A DNA stretch of 64,000 nt from PGYR01 sp048267165. Its GTDB lineage: Bacteria > Bacteroidota > Ignavibacteria > Kapaibacteriales > UBA2268. Shown here one piece after another: positions 52,781 to 63,800 of the stretch. Under the pieces are notes generated by a model, which did not search any database, had not been told where the DNA came from, and was given only the letters and a program-made list of their open reading frames with translations. The stretch spans positions 1 through 64,000 of the forward strand of contig JBLWYD010000015.1 in the NCBI GenBank assembly GCA_048267165.1. Reading direction: 5' to 3'. How positions within the stretch are numbered: position 1 is the first letter of the stretch; each line of letters opens with the position of its first letter. The position numbers and the translations under genes are program-made.

Positions 52781-53646
52781 CTATTGTGTTGCCATGCCCA
52801 ATGACCAGGATTTTTCTCTATTGCTTCTTCTAAGAGTTTCAGGTATCTACGAGTTAACTCTTCTACTCCTACGGCATTGTCCTCCAAATCTGAATGGTCT
52901 ATTTCTACCAAATCAACATTATAATTATTATCAGCATCACGATTTGCAAATCCAACTAGTATAGGAGTATTGAACTTCAGAGCTAATATAGCAGGTGCTT
53001 TATAAGATCTTGCAGGTCTTCCAAGGAAATCTAGTGTTAAACCTTCGTTCTTGCCAGCTCGTTGATCAGTAAGCATAGCAACTATATCATTATACTTTAT
53101 AGCTTTTACTAAAGTCATTCCAGCTTTGTTCATATCTATTAGTTGGTTTCCACTTCTCTGACGCAAACCTCTTAAATATCTATCAGTATATGGGTTCATT
53201 TGATATTTGACAACTAAATGTAATGTCTCACTTAGTAGTACACCCGCTGAGTACGCAAGTAATTCCCAATTCCCGAAATGACCAGAAAGGACAATTACTC
53301 CCCTTCCTCTCTCCTTTGCTTTTAATATTAGTTCTATATTAGAATAGCTTACTTTCGGGTTTGAAGAATTAAAGTCATAAGTGTCAATAGTTAGTAATTC
53401 TACTAAAGTTATACCAAGGTTCTGGTATGACTCTTTTAGTATTCTCTTGATTTCATCATCTGATTTATTAAGATTAGATTGTTTTATATTATCAAAAGTA
53501 ATTTCTTTTCTCTTCTTAGAAACTAACATCATTACCAATCCAAAAAACTTTCCAATCATTATTTTGAATGATTCAGGAACAATTTTTAGGAAAGTTCTGA
53601 GTAGTTTAAAAAATAGCAACGATATTTTTTGAATAAAATTTTTCAT
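52765..53646 (-). CDS. LpxL/HtrB-type lipid A acyltransferase
   Basis: A 293-residue acyltransferase of the lysophospholipid/LpxL family. An amphipathic or membrane-associated N-terminus (residues 1-42) precedes the catalytic H-x4-E motif, here HFGNWE with His123 and Glu128. TDQRAGKNEGLTLDFLGRPA and NPGHWAWQHNRWKI are also typical. It would add a secondary acyl chain to lipid A in the inner membrane. Its ATG overlaps the stop of the GWxTD gene by one base (TAATG), and its end overlaps the GT9 gene by 16 bases, so all three are translated together. This places the downstream glycosyltransferase in the LPS pathway. Confidence 0.9.
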   Translation of the reverse strand: MKNFIQKISLLFFKLLRTFLKIVPESFKIMIGKFFGLVMMLVSKKRKEITFDNIKQSNLNKSDDEIKRILKESYQNLGITLVELLTIDTYDFNSSNPKVSYSNIELILKAKERGRGVIVLSGHFGNWELLAYSAGVLLSETLHLVVKYQMNPYTDRYLRGLRQRSGNQLIDMNKAGMTLVKAIKYNDIVAMLTDQRAGKNEGLTLDFLGRPARSYKAPAILALKFNTPILVGFANRDADNNYNVDLVEIDHSDLEDNAVGVEELTRRYLKLLEEAIEKNPGHWAWQHNRWKID

Positions 53647-55046
53647 TATCTATTACTATTTCTACTATTGTTATATTTAGGACTTCCATCATTGTCAATA
53701 GCTGGATTAAATTCCTCATACCAATTGTAATTCTTCACTTCATTTGGAGCAGTTGAGTGTACTAGCAAGAATGAATTATCGCCAAACCTATCTACGAAGA
53801 AAAAATATGACCCACCAAATAATTCGTCATACTGCCATTCTTCTGCAGCTTTTCTACCTCCACTCGCTCTGAAAATCTCTCTATTCGTAGGAAATCCATA
53901 TTTCAACATAATTCTACCTCTTTCTGTTTTCCAACCTGGCATAATATCACCTCTCGAGAAATACTTAGAAGCAAACTCGACTCTCTCATGAAACTTAGTC
54001 ATTAGCTCATTAACGGCAGTCGTAGTATCAGGGTCTCTCTCATGCCAATATGTATATAATGCTCTTTGTTGTGCTCTTACAGAATTTAACAATTCATACT
54101 TCTCAACTTCGAATTCTGATAGTAGAATTCTCATTGTTTCGTATTCATAACGTACTCGTTCATCAGTCATAATAGCAAACGGACTACGTTCAAAAGACAT
54201 ATTCTCTACGTATTTCTCACTTATATGAAAGTCTCTAGTTGGGTCCAAAATATAGAATTTGGTAAGCTGTGATTGAAGTTTAGTGTTATTACTATAGACA
54301 TTTATTAATAGTTTATAAACTCCATTTTTTAAAGTATCTACCGGTATCAATCCATAATCATAGAACGATTGACCAACTTTACCTTTTCTTTTCTTTATAT
54401 TGCTTACTTCCCGATTATCACCTGTTTGTAATATATACTCTATTTCAATATTATTAGAAGCACTTGTATCTATATTATATACTTCGTAATAGTATTTCAA
54501 AAAAGGATAAACACCACTAATTGTATGTTCTACATTGGGAATAGCAAATAGTTTATTCTTTTTGAATAGTAGGCTATGCTGAGTAGAATCAAAATTATCT
54601 AACTGATGAGCTAATAATATATCAGAGATCAAGACATCTTTTTTATTAAAATCCCTTAGTTGTAATCTACCAGTATATACCTTTTCTGGTTTTTCACCAG
54701 AAGCAAATGTTACTTTATAATCATATTGGCCAGGGAAAAGCGTAAAGAATTTCTTATCAAATAAAACTAGTGATGCATCAGATTTCATCCGCTTATATAC
54801 AAATTCCCAACTATTATTAACTGACTCTATACCAGTCGATGATATAACTATTTTGATTTCTGTAGTAGATACTAATGAGCTATCTTTTACTATTTTATAT
54901 TCTAAACTATCATTATGTAATTGATAATTGAATTCAAGCAAAGTCTTACTATCATCGTATTTGAATTGCAAAATATTAAACTCAACCGAAAATGCTTTCA
55001 ATTGAATAAAAATAATGAGTAATATTTTTGTAATTATTGTTTTCAT
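53646..55046 (-). CDS. GWxTD-domain protein
   Basis: A 466-residue exported protein with a signal peptide (MKTIITKILLIIFIQLKAFS). The first ~270 residues are beta-rich. The C-terminal ~190 residues hold the GWxTD domain: FEVEKYELLNSVRAQQRALYTYWHERDPD, then MPGWKTERGRIMLKYGFPTNREIF (here GWKTE, a slight variant), and EEWQYDELFGGSYFFFVDRFG. The domain is known only from FCB-group and a few related bacteria, where its role is unknown. The gene lies 61 bases after the PorV-like gene and overlaps the LpxL-type gene by one base, which points to outer-membrane biogenesis or surface export. Confidence 0.85.
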   Translation of the reverse strand: MKTIITKILLIIFIQLKAFSVEFNILQFKYDDSKTLLEFNYQLHNDSLEYKIVKDSSLVSTTEIKIVISSTGIESVNNSWEFVYKRMKSDASLVLFDKKFFTLFPGQYDYKVTFASGEKPEKVYTGRLQLRDFNKKDVLISDILLAHQLDNFDSTQHSLLFKKNKLFAIPNVEHTISGVYPFLKYYYEVYNIDTSASNNIEIEYILQTGDNREVSNIKKRKGKVGQSFYDYGLIPVDTLKNGVYKLLINVYSNNTKLQSQLTKFYILDPTRDFHISEKYVENMSFERSPFAIMTDERVRYEYETMRILLSEFEVEKYELLNSVRAQQRALYTYWHERDPDTTTAVNELMTKFHERVEFASKYFSRGDIMPGWKTERGRIMLKYGFPTNREIFRASGGRKAAEEWQYDELFGGSYFFFVDRFGDNSFLLVHSTAPNEVKNYNWYEEFNPAIDNDGSPKYNNSRNSNR

Positions 55047-55107
55047 ATAAAAATGTCGTCAAATATAAATATACTTAACGGCATTGAATTAAATTATTTG
55101 ATTCAAA

Positions 55108-56145
55108 TTAAAAATCAAGACCAACAGTAAATCTATTGATTAGTCCAATATCCGCAGTAGGATTAATAGAATAGTCAAGAGCTCCGTTAAAACCACCACT
55201 ATTATAATTAAGTCCTAAACCACCAGCTAACCCTAATTGGTCGTGACCAAGTAAGTAACCGCCTCTGACGAATACTAGATCATTCCAAGAATACTCTAGA
55301 CCAATAACATATTGCTCAGGTGAATCAGAAGAAGCTACAAAGTCAAATGCACCATCTAATTGATTCATCTCATCAGAGTAAATCTCTTTACCGAATCCAA
55401 CTCTAAACATCAATGGTAGAGAGAATTTGTAAGCAGTATATTCCAAATCTTTAGGTAAACTTTGAATAAAATCATTTACTTTATTTCTATCAGCAAGGCC
55501 TGCTCCACTATATGCGTGGTCAGTACCCAAATTATGTACAGAGAAACCGAACTTGATACCTTCGATACCAGTATCATAGTGAGTCCCAACATCAATTGCC
55601 AAACCACTACTTGCTACATCAGCAAATGCTAATTGTACGTATTTAGCAGTTATACCAAATGAGAATTGATCAGTTAATTGACCGGCAAAAGTCATTTGCA
55701 TAGAAATATCGTCAACTGAGTAATTTCTACCAGTACCTTGATCTTGCAGTAATGTTGTTTCTTCTATATCGCCTGAAGAAAAGTTCACCATACTAACAGC
55801 TAATCTATACTGAGAGCTTATTGGAAATGCAATAGCCGCAAAGTTATGAGAGAAACCGCCAAACCAAGAAGTATATGAGAAGTTAGTTGTTACACCTTCT
55901 TGATCATTAATACCTGCTGGGTTGTAGTGTAGCGATGTAAGGTCATTAGCTAATGCACTAAATGCACCTGCCATACCAGTACCACGAGCACCAACACCGA
56001 TTTTTAAGAATTGTCCACCATCAGCACCGACTTTTGTAAAATCTTGAGCGTTTGAAGCAGAGAAGACGGTACCACTCTCATCAACTGCTTTTAAGTTGAG
56101 TAGTGGTAACAAAATTAATATCATTATTATCTTTTTCATATTCAT
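55108..56145 (-). CDS. PorV/PorQ-family outer-membrane protein
   Basis: A 345-residue FadL-like barrel with signal peptide (MNMKKIIMILILLPLLNLKA). The stretch FLKIGVGARGTGMAGAFSALANDLTSLHYNPAGI is the diagnostic start of the PorV/PorQ family; the rest alternates as barrel strands (MVNFSSGDIEETTLL, LEYSWNDLVFVRGGYLLGHDQLGLAGGLGL) and the protein ends with Phe. PorV is the T9SS shuttle that carries cargo from the translocon to the attachment complex. This protein follows the 1567-residue secreted protein by 12 bases, so it may be a dedicated shuttle or partner for it. The family has other members with metabolite-transport roles. Confidence 0.85.
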   Translation of the reverse strand: MNMKKIIMILILLPLLNLKAVDESGTVFSASNAQDFTKVGADGGQFLKIGVGARGTGMAGAFSALANDLTSLHYNPAGINDQEGVTTNFSYTSWFGGFSHNFAAIAFPISSQYRLAVSMVNFSSGDIEETTLLQDQGTGRNYSVDDISMQMTFAGQLTDQFSFGITAKYVQLAFADVASSGLAIDVGTHYDTGIEGIKFGFSVHNLGTDHAYSGAGLADRNKVNDFIQSLPKDLEYTAYKFSLPLMFRVGFGKEIYSDEMNQLDGAFDFVASSDSPEQYVIGLEYSWNDLVFVRGGYLLGHDQLGLAGGLGLNYNSGGFNGALDYSINPTADIGLINRFTVGLDF

Positions 56146-56157
56146 TTTCCTTCGATT

Positions 56158-59100
56158 TTATTTGTCATAAACATTAAAAGTACCAACTACTATAGAGAAT
56201 TTCTCAATAGTCTCAGCGCCATTTGGAGCAATAATTTGTGCGATAAGAGTTTGCGATTGTACTCTTAGACCATTTTTCATAATCATATCCCAAACGTTAA
56301 CAGCTACTCTACCTTCATCATTATCAGCACCTAGTGGGTCGTGATTTATAGTTTTCACTAAGTTACCAGTTACTGTATATATATTGATTGTAGAACCTGC
56401 AGGCACTTTAGTGAAGTATAATTTACTTTCGTAAGGTGTTTGTTCGTTTTGATGAGTTATATAGTAAGGATTAGGTACTACCCTAATACCTTCCATTTGG
56501 TCATCAGTCAATCCGCCAGGAGTTTCCTCTTTTAATACAACTTTTAATTTCGCACCCGGTAAAGGTAAACCAGAAGCACCACCATTAGTAGTCATTCTAA
56601 CTTTATCACCAACTTCGAAATCTTTTGCGTCGTATTGCTTTTCCTTATTAGCTGTTATATCATTAGGGAAGTAATTCCATTCATCAGCTCCACCAGCCCA
56701 TCTTCTCTGTAGGTTAGCATTATCGAATACAAATTGTGCACCAGCAATATTAACTACATTCATAAAATCTACTCTATTGCCTTTTCCATCATCACCACTA
56801 AGGTAATATCTACCTTGAGGTAATCCAGAATAAGTTTCAACAACATCCAAATATTCAGGTTTTGCTGTATTTCTAGCTATAGACCTAACCTCAAAGATAC
56901 TTATAAATTTATCTGAATTAACGTGAGCAAAAGAAGCTAAATTGAATTTACCAATATATTCCTCTATTGAAATTCCCATTTCTGACAAATTAAGAGGAGA
57001 TGGATATGCCCTTTTAACCATCGTTGCAACTTTACCATCATCATTAACTCTATCAGTATTAAATACACCAGTTAGACTTGGGTCTATGCTAATATGATCA
57101 AGTTCGTTGGTTTTGCCTACCATTACACCTGATTTTAAACTAGGTGTAGTAAACTGATAATTATTAACAACTCTTACATCTAGATAATCAACATTAAAAG
57201 TGCTTTTTGTAAGAGCAGTTGTAGGGTTAGCGTCTTTATCCTTACCCCATTCCAGTTCTACAGTTTCTGTTCCACTTCCTACAAATTCTAAAGTGACATC
57301 TACTGGCCCATTATTAAAACTACCATATACTGGAGAAATAAACTGTCTAGCAAGTCCAGTAGTTCTATCTATAAATAGTCCAGCTTGTACAGTATCTACT
57401 ACTTGTGATCTAAGTGTACCTTTTGAAGGTTCATCATCGCTTTTATCGATTGAATAGAGCTTAGTTTCTGCATCACCCTCAAGTATTTCTATTTTATCAG
57501 CTCTGTATCTACCGCCATTTTGTAACAATGCGAATTTGAAATCGAATCCTAAGGTTCCATAAGCTGGTGGTAAGAAGAATCCAGTGTTACAATGATTCTG
57601 TGCTGTAAAATCACCTGTTGTGAATACACCAGAATAATCAATTATCTCCGAATTATTCCATACTCCAAAAGTGGTGATAGTATCGCCTGTAACTTCATCT
57701 ATTATTGGTTCATAATTACCAGCTATTACTGCAGCATTTTCATAAAGTGCCGTCGCAATTTCATCAGTACTAAAACAACCATTAGGATTAAAAGTAATTG
57801 GTTGTGAATATAATAGAGCACTATCTTTAGATAAATTTGTTAAAGTTGCTCGTCTTAGATAATTAGAAGTTGTTAGTTCTGGATTATTTAATACTTGATC
57901 TCTAACTCTAAGGTTTGTTGTAAAGTGATTCCACATTACTTCAAAATCTAGTTCAAGCGTATCACCTAAGAATAATTGTTTAGCTCTATCTTCATCAATT
58001 GCGAAGAATTCAAAGTCATATAGTCCGTTGAATTTACTTGAATCCATTTCAATTATTTCAAATTTCAACTTTGAACCAACCTCATTTGCTTCAGGGAATG
58101 TCTCAACTTGGTTGACACCCGGTACACTACTATTTATCTTACTTGGTGTTGGTTGACTTGCATCGCCTTTGTCATATGATAAAACCCTATAGAAGTAAGG
58201 TGTATTATTAATTAACTTTTCAGTATCGTCAAAATCATCCGTTGCAGTCATTACATTATCACGATTATCATCACCAATATCAGTGAATGTACGATTATTC
58301 GTAATTCTTGCCATATAAGGTAGTATTACATTATTGTGAATTGCAGTGTCTCCTTCAAAATCAGGAAATTCATATATTACTTTTCCAGTTTGGATATAAG
58401 AATAAAGTGAATCTAATGCTCTTTTAACACGATTAGAATCCGTCATAGCCAAAGAATAATCTGAAATAGCTAATGCACCATCTAAAATATATCTATTAGT
58501 ACCACCATCTTTCAATAATCTTCCTGTTCTAGTAAAGTAAACTGAATCTACGATTGCTGTTTCAACTTCAATAGTTTTTGTGGAATCACTTGGGTCAACT
58601 TCCGTTCTCTTTTCATATACAACTACTATTCCATCTATAGCTTGTGAATCTAATACATTCTCTTTGTATGCTTTAGATACTTCAAAAGTATAATGATCGA
58701 CATATAGCGGATTATAAGGAATTCTAGCTCTATCAAGTTTAATGTCACCAACTAAGTAATCATCAAATATTTTCTTATTCGATGTGAACTTAGGATACGC
58801 ATTGTATGTATCATAAACTGACTTATCAAATTCCGCATCTGCAACTGATTTATATAGTTCACCCCAAGGAGCGATAGGATTTATCCCAGCAATAGAAGGA
58901 ATATATCTGTTTCTAGCTTGTAGTGTAGCAGCAGGTGAATGGAATATAACTCCTTGACCAGCTCTTATTACCCTAATTGCACTTGAATCTTCTATAATTC
59001 CGTTACTGTCGAATGTTGGGCCAATTATCATAAATGAATCAATAGCAGCAACACCTAAATTAGGGTCATTAATTATTTTTGTTGATTGTAAGTAAGGTAA

Positions 59101-60861
59101 AGGCAATTGGTATCTTGCAACTTCTTTCCAACCGTAAGGACCAGCACCACGAGGATAATCTGAATTTGCAGAGATTTGGTTTACATTAAATGTATCCAAA
59201 TCAGCTACCCTACCTCTTTCTATTCTATATCCCAAGAAATCAAGACCAGCTTCTTCTCTGTCATAAGACAATTCTGAAGTAGAATCCCAAGCGATTGTAA
59301 TACCATTATTCAAAGCATTATAATATTTAATGTTTGCAGGGTCTGGAGGTCTAGGAGCTCTAAAGTTCATATCATAAACTTCTTGAGCAAATATATCTAA
59401 ATCTCTTAGTCCTTGTCTATCTTCAAAAGTACCATCAGCATCACCAGTTTTAGATGGTGTTGCAATCATAATACAAACTACCGTTCTAGATGTATCACCC
59501 GGTCTCATGTGGAATGCACCAGTTGACATCATAAATCGTTTGTCACCTGGTCCAAAATCTACATCAGTAACACCTTCTGATAGATAATTATATCTAGCAA
59601 CATCTTCATCTTTATCCTCACGGCTATTCCAGTTCTTAAAGGTAACTAGACCAAGTTGGTTAGAATTATCATAGAAAGCAGAATCTTTACGTAAGAATTT
59701 ATAGTCAGGGTGTTTTTCATCTGCTATATAAGTTGTATCACATATTTCAAGACCATTACCCAAATCTCGGCAAATAATCTCTTCTTGCAATTGTCCATCT
59801 TTTAGAAGTGGAGGTCTAATAATTGTAGGAGACTCTAAGAAGTCAAATCCTAAGTATCCAAAACCATTACCTTGTTCTCCAAATTGACCATCAGTAAACT
59901 GATAAGCTAAGTTGAACTCAGGATCTTCGTACCAATAACTTACTCTGTCATTAGTTGCACCGGCATTTTCTAAAGGTCTTCTAGCTAAATCGACATCCAT
60001 AATAGGAGCTAACCAACAATCATAAAGTGTATCTTCAGACATATTGATAACATCATATAGACAGAAGAAGAAGTTTTGGTAACGACCGAATCCCCATGAA
60101 TATATAGTGAATTCGAATTGTAATCCCATAGGATAACCTTGTTGTCTTCTTCTTGATATAGAACCTTCATATCTTGATATATCTAAATCGTGATAAGTTG
60201 TAAATATATCCTCACCCGAAATCATAGCAGGTCCTTTAGGGTACTTACTAGTTCTTCTATCACCTTCGTTATACTGATAGTTACCAAAATATCTACTATA
60301 TCCAACTGTATCATCTTTTTGTGTATCCCAAATTGGCCAGTAAGGAGTACTTTTTCTAGTTGGGTCTAAAGTAGCACCAGTTGTTCTAGAATAATCAGTG
60401 GAAAAGAATACTTTATATTTTTCACTATCTTCTTGCAATAAACTACCATCTTCTATTCTACCTGGAGTTTGCCACGAAACCGCCCTTTTAGGATTGTAAG
60501 AGATAGAAACTAGTTTACTCAAATTGTATTGTGTTGATTGAGAAACACTATCGTAATACGGTATTTTTTTCTGAGCTGCATACCAAATACCACCACCAAA
60601 TATATATTGGTTCCTAGAGTTACGTGGGAAATAACCTGTACCTATACCTCTTGGTTTATTATATCCAATCATACCAAAATTCGAGATCATAGTCTCAATA
60701 TTACTTAAGGTATTCAATTGATAATCAAGAAAGCCATAAGGGTCACGTTGTACCTCGTTTTCTTTCTTTTTCATATATTTTTCATCTGGTAATGCATCAG
60801 ATATTTGCGTCGCAAATACGATCAACATTGTAATGAAAATAATTTTCTTTAGAAAATTCAT
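56158..60861 (-). CDS. Very large secreted protein with FnIII-like regions and C-terminal sorting-type domain
   Basis: A 1567-residue protein with a signal peptide (MNFLKKIIFITMLIVFATQISDA). The N-terminal 500 residues (GIGTGYFPRNSRNQYIFGGGIWYAAQ, YCLYDVINMSEDTLYDCWLAPIMDVD-like) resemble a domain of large FCB-group surface proteins. Near 515-570 there is a fibronectin-III-like stretch (PRPPDPANIKYYNALNNGITIAWDS, FLGYRIERG). The end, EGIRVVPNPYYI then KLYFTKVPAGSTINIYTVTGNLVKTI and VWDMIMKNGLRVQSQTLIAQI, has the V-x-P-N-P motif and beta strands of T9SS-type sorting domains. It lies 33 bases after the TonB receptor gene and 12 bases before the PorV-like gene, a tight operon. It has no recognisable enzyme domain. 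Confidence 0.8.
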   Translation of the reverse strand: MNFLKKIIFITMLIVFATQISDALPDEKYMKKKENEVQRDPYGFLDYQLNTLSNIETMISNFGMIGYNKPRGIGTGYFPRNSRNQYIFGGGIWYAAQKKIPYYDSVSQSTQYNLSKLVSISYNPKRAVSWQTPGRIEDGSLLQEDSEKYKVFFSTDYSRTTGATLDPTRKSTPYWPIWDTQKDDTVGYSRYFGNYQYNEGDRRTSKYPKGPAMISGEDIFTTYHDLDISRYEGSISRRRQQGYPMGLQFEFTIYSWGFGRYQNFFFCLYDVINMSEDTLYDCWLAPIMDVDLARRPLENAGATNDRVSYWYEDPEFNLAYQFTDGQFGEQGNGFGYLGFDFLESPTIIRPPLLKDGQLQEEIICRDLGNGLEICDTTYIADEKHPDYKFLRKDSAFYDNSNQLGLVTFKNWNSREDKDEDVARYNYLSEGVTDVDFGPGDKRFMMSTGAFHMRPGDTSRTVVCIMIATPSKTGDADGTFEDRQGLRDLDIFAQEVYDMNFRAPRPPDPANIKYYNALNNGITIAWDSTSELSYDREEAGLDFLGYRIERGRVADLDTFNVNQISANSDYPRGAGPYGWKEVARYQLPLPYLQSTKIINDPNLGVAAIDSFMIIGPTFDSNGIIEDSSAIRVIRAGQGVIFHSPAATLQARNRYIPSIAGINPIAPWGELYKSVADAEFDKSVYDTYNAYPKFTSNKKIFDDYLVGDIKLDRARIPYNPLYVDHYTFEVSKAYKENVLDSQAIDGIVVVYEKRTEVDPSDSTKTIEVETAIVDSVYFTRTGRLLKDGGTNRYILDGALAISDYSLAMTDSNRVKRALDSLYSYIQTGKVIYEFPDFEGDTAIHNNVILPYMARITNNRTFTDIGDDNRDNVMTATDDFDDTEKLINNTPYFYRVLSYDKGDASQPTPSKINSSVPGVNQVETFPEANEVGSKLKFEIIEMDSSKFNGLYDFEFFAIDEDRAKQLFLGDTLELDFEVMWNHFTTNLRVRDQVLNNPELTTSNYLRRATLTNLSKDSALLYSQPITFNPNGCFSTDEIATALYENAAVIAGNYEPIIDEVTGDTITTFGVWNNSEIIDYSGVFTTGDFTAQNHCNTGFFLPPAYGTLGFDFKFALLQNGGRYRADKIEILEGDAETKLYSIDKSDDEPSKGTLRSQVVDTVQAGLFIDRTTGLARQFISPVYGSFNNGPVDVTLEFVGSGTETVELEWGKDKDANPTTALTKSTFNVDYLDVRVVNNYQFTTPSLKSGVMVGKTNELDHISIDPSLTGVFNTDRVNDDGKVATMVKRAYPSPLNLSEMGISIEEYIGKFNLASFAHVNSDKFISIFEVRSIARNTAKPEYLDVVETYSGLPQGRYYLSGDDGKGNRVDFMNVVNIAGAQFVFDNANLQRRWAGGADEWNYFPNDITANKEKQYDAKDFEVGDKVRMTTNGGASGLPLPGAKLKVVLKEETPGGLTDDQMEGIRVVPNPYYITHQNEQTPYESKLYFTKVPAGSTINIYTVTGNLVKTINHDPLGADNDEGRVAVNVWDMIMKNGLRVQSQTLIAQIIAPNGAETIEKFSIVVGTFNVYDK

Positions 60862-60894
60862 ATTAACTCCAAATAATTTAATTTATTTCTTTTT

Positions 60895-63800
60895 TTAGAA
60901 CCTAATTACAGCACCAAAGAAGATCGTTCTTGGTAGTTGAAATAGAGGTTTATTTTTTAAAGTAATTTCTTCTAACGCAGTATAATAATTCTCGAACTGC
61001 TCTTCTCTTGTAAGGATACCATTTCTATCCAAATCAGCGGCTATATAATATATTCTTTCACCAAATTGGTTATATTGATTACTATTATAAGAACCCGGAG
61101 AAGCAGGATGACCTTTATCATAGAATGTATTAGGAGAGAAATTACCTTGTTGTACTAAATCAAGAGTACCACTATTAAGAGAACTTTGTGTACCGCCATA
61201 AACACCTGCAGCAGCAGTTCTATTTGTTAAGTTAAATATATCAACATAAAACTCTATTGACGTATTCCCCATTCCTTCACCAAATATTGAACTCAATTCA
61301 AATCTCTTACCTATACGAGCATCGACACTCCAAGTAGAAGGTCCTTGTAATGAGTTAATTTCAGACAATTGTCCAGAACCATTAATTTCAGTTAACGTGT
61401 ATGGTGAACCTGATCTTAAGTTACCTGTTACACTTGTGTAAGCATTTTCTAGTAAATAAATCCCACCTAATGCTGGTCCTTCTTCTTCACCCCATTGGAA
61501 ATTCAATACGGTTGTGATTCTATGAGTGATATCTCTACCTAATCTAAAAGTAGATAGTGGTAAAGCAGGATTAGTTGTAATTGGGTCAGTACCTACGCCA
61601 ATACTTGATCTCTCACCTTCACTAGTACCATTAATAGATCCTAATGTATAAGCAAGTCTAAAACCAAAATTATCTCTTACTCTTTTTCTTAAATCAATTT
61701 CAACACCTTTATTTGTACCGTATTGCCCAACTTCAGCTAAGTAGTAAGGTTCACCAGCAGCTACGTAAGCGTATCCTAATTGATTATAAATATCATTATA
61801 ATAAGCATTGATATCCAATGCAAAATCTTCTGTTAAAGCAGATGAGTAACCTACTTCATATTTGTTTGTTCTTTGTGGCTCCATATTCGGATCACCGATT
61901 ATTGGATTATTTACAATTCTAGTTACTAGGTTAGTACCATCAAACATATATTGTAATTGTGGCATTTGGTAATAAACACCAAAGTTCATCTTGAATACTG
62001 ATTGGTCAGTTATAGGATAACTTGCATTCAATCTTGGACTAATCATAAATTTAGAAGTTGTATTAGCAAACCCATCTTCATCAATTCTTTGTACTAGTGG
62101 GAATAGTTGTGTTCTATATATTGAATTTGCATCAAACATATCGAATCTTAATCCAGGAGTGATGATAATACCTTCAAAAGATATTTGATCCTGAACATAA
62201 AGAGCACCCCTCAAAGGATGAAACTCATTACTAGTCAAGTCATATTCTTTCTGAGTTTCAGCATATAAGTTACCGCCAAAATCTGCTGAATAAATATCAA
62301 CCGTCTCAGAAGTAGTTGGTGATGAGTTAGAGTGAAAACCCATAGTATAAGTTCTTATCTCAAAACCAGCTTGTATATTGTGTTCGAATCTATCACCCGA
62401 AATATATTTCGTGAAGTTACCATCAGCTTGTAAGTAGTTACCTTTTCTGAATTGGAAACCGTAGCTACCATGTCCAGTGAAGAACTGGTTAGTTCCATAA
62501 GGATTTCTATAAGTTGAAACTGGAGTACTTTCTACATAACCAGAAAGTGGGTTTACAACATAATAATCTTCTTTACCAGCAAATACGTTACCGTCTTGAG
62601 GATAGATAGTATTTAAAACTGGAGTGTAATGATCTGCTAGTCTATCTTTTAGACCTGGTGTTAATAATCTCAAACCACCTTCAAATTCTTCAACTGCATA
62701 ATTATCAGTTGGCATAAGTATATCAAACCCGCCAAAGAATGAAGGGTCAGCCCCAGGGTCAGTTCTTCTTCCAGTGAAATCATTATTTATATTAGAAGAT
62801 AATCTAATATCGTAAAAAGCAGATGCTTCTGGGAATGAGTGAGTTAATTTAACAAAGTAATTATTTACGTCTGTATTTGTAACGTTTAGCTTTGCAAATC
62901 TTTCTTCTATTCCAGTTGATTGGCCATCAATAACGCCTTCTTGATTCATATATAGAGTAGCTAAACCTTGGCTCTCTAAGTTAGTTTGACCTAATTGTCC
63001 ACCAACTACTACCGATACATTATCAGTCAGTCCAAATGACATTCTACCAGTTATATTTTTAACCCATGATCTTTGATTATCAAGTTGCCCTAGGTTCTCA
63101 CCGCCCATTAATTTTTCTCCAGCATTATCATAAACAACTGGAGCATAATATTCATAACCTGAGCCATAATTTTGTCTGAATTCGTATCTACCTGTTAAAT
63201 AAAATGTAGCCGATTTTAACGCTTGATCAAGACCAGGAATTGGGCCTCCAAAACCAAACTCAACATTAGAAAGATTATCACCTTCTAATTGTCTTCCTTC
63301 GCCTTCTTCTATTATATCGAATGAATTACCATCTCTAATCAAAGAAACACCTTCTCCTTGAGAACCGTTCAATGAAGGTAAATCAGTTCTAAAAGCTATA
63401 AAACCGTCATAGCTTTCAGAGTTACCTGTTTTTACAACGGTATTAACAGTACCACCCATTGAGTTACCTTGTTGTGCACCCGATCCACCTTTCTTAACTT
63501 GGATCTCTTCAGTTGCATAAGAAGATACCATAGGAGCAAAGGCAGTTCCAGAACCACCAAATCCACCAGTGAACTGGTTCCCTACGTCTAGACCATCTAC
63601 TAATACTTGTGTATCATTTGCTCTAGTACCACGGATATTATATCCATTACCACTATTTACAACCCCTGATGATTGTGAAACGATTGACGTAACACCACCA
63701 CTGGCTGTTCTTTCCAAATCATCTTTACTGAATTTTGAAATAGAACCGACTTGAGTTTTTTCAACCATCTTATCAGCAATAACTTCGATTTCTTCCGAAG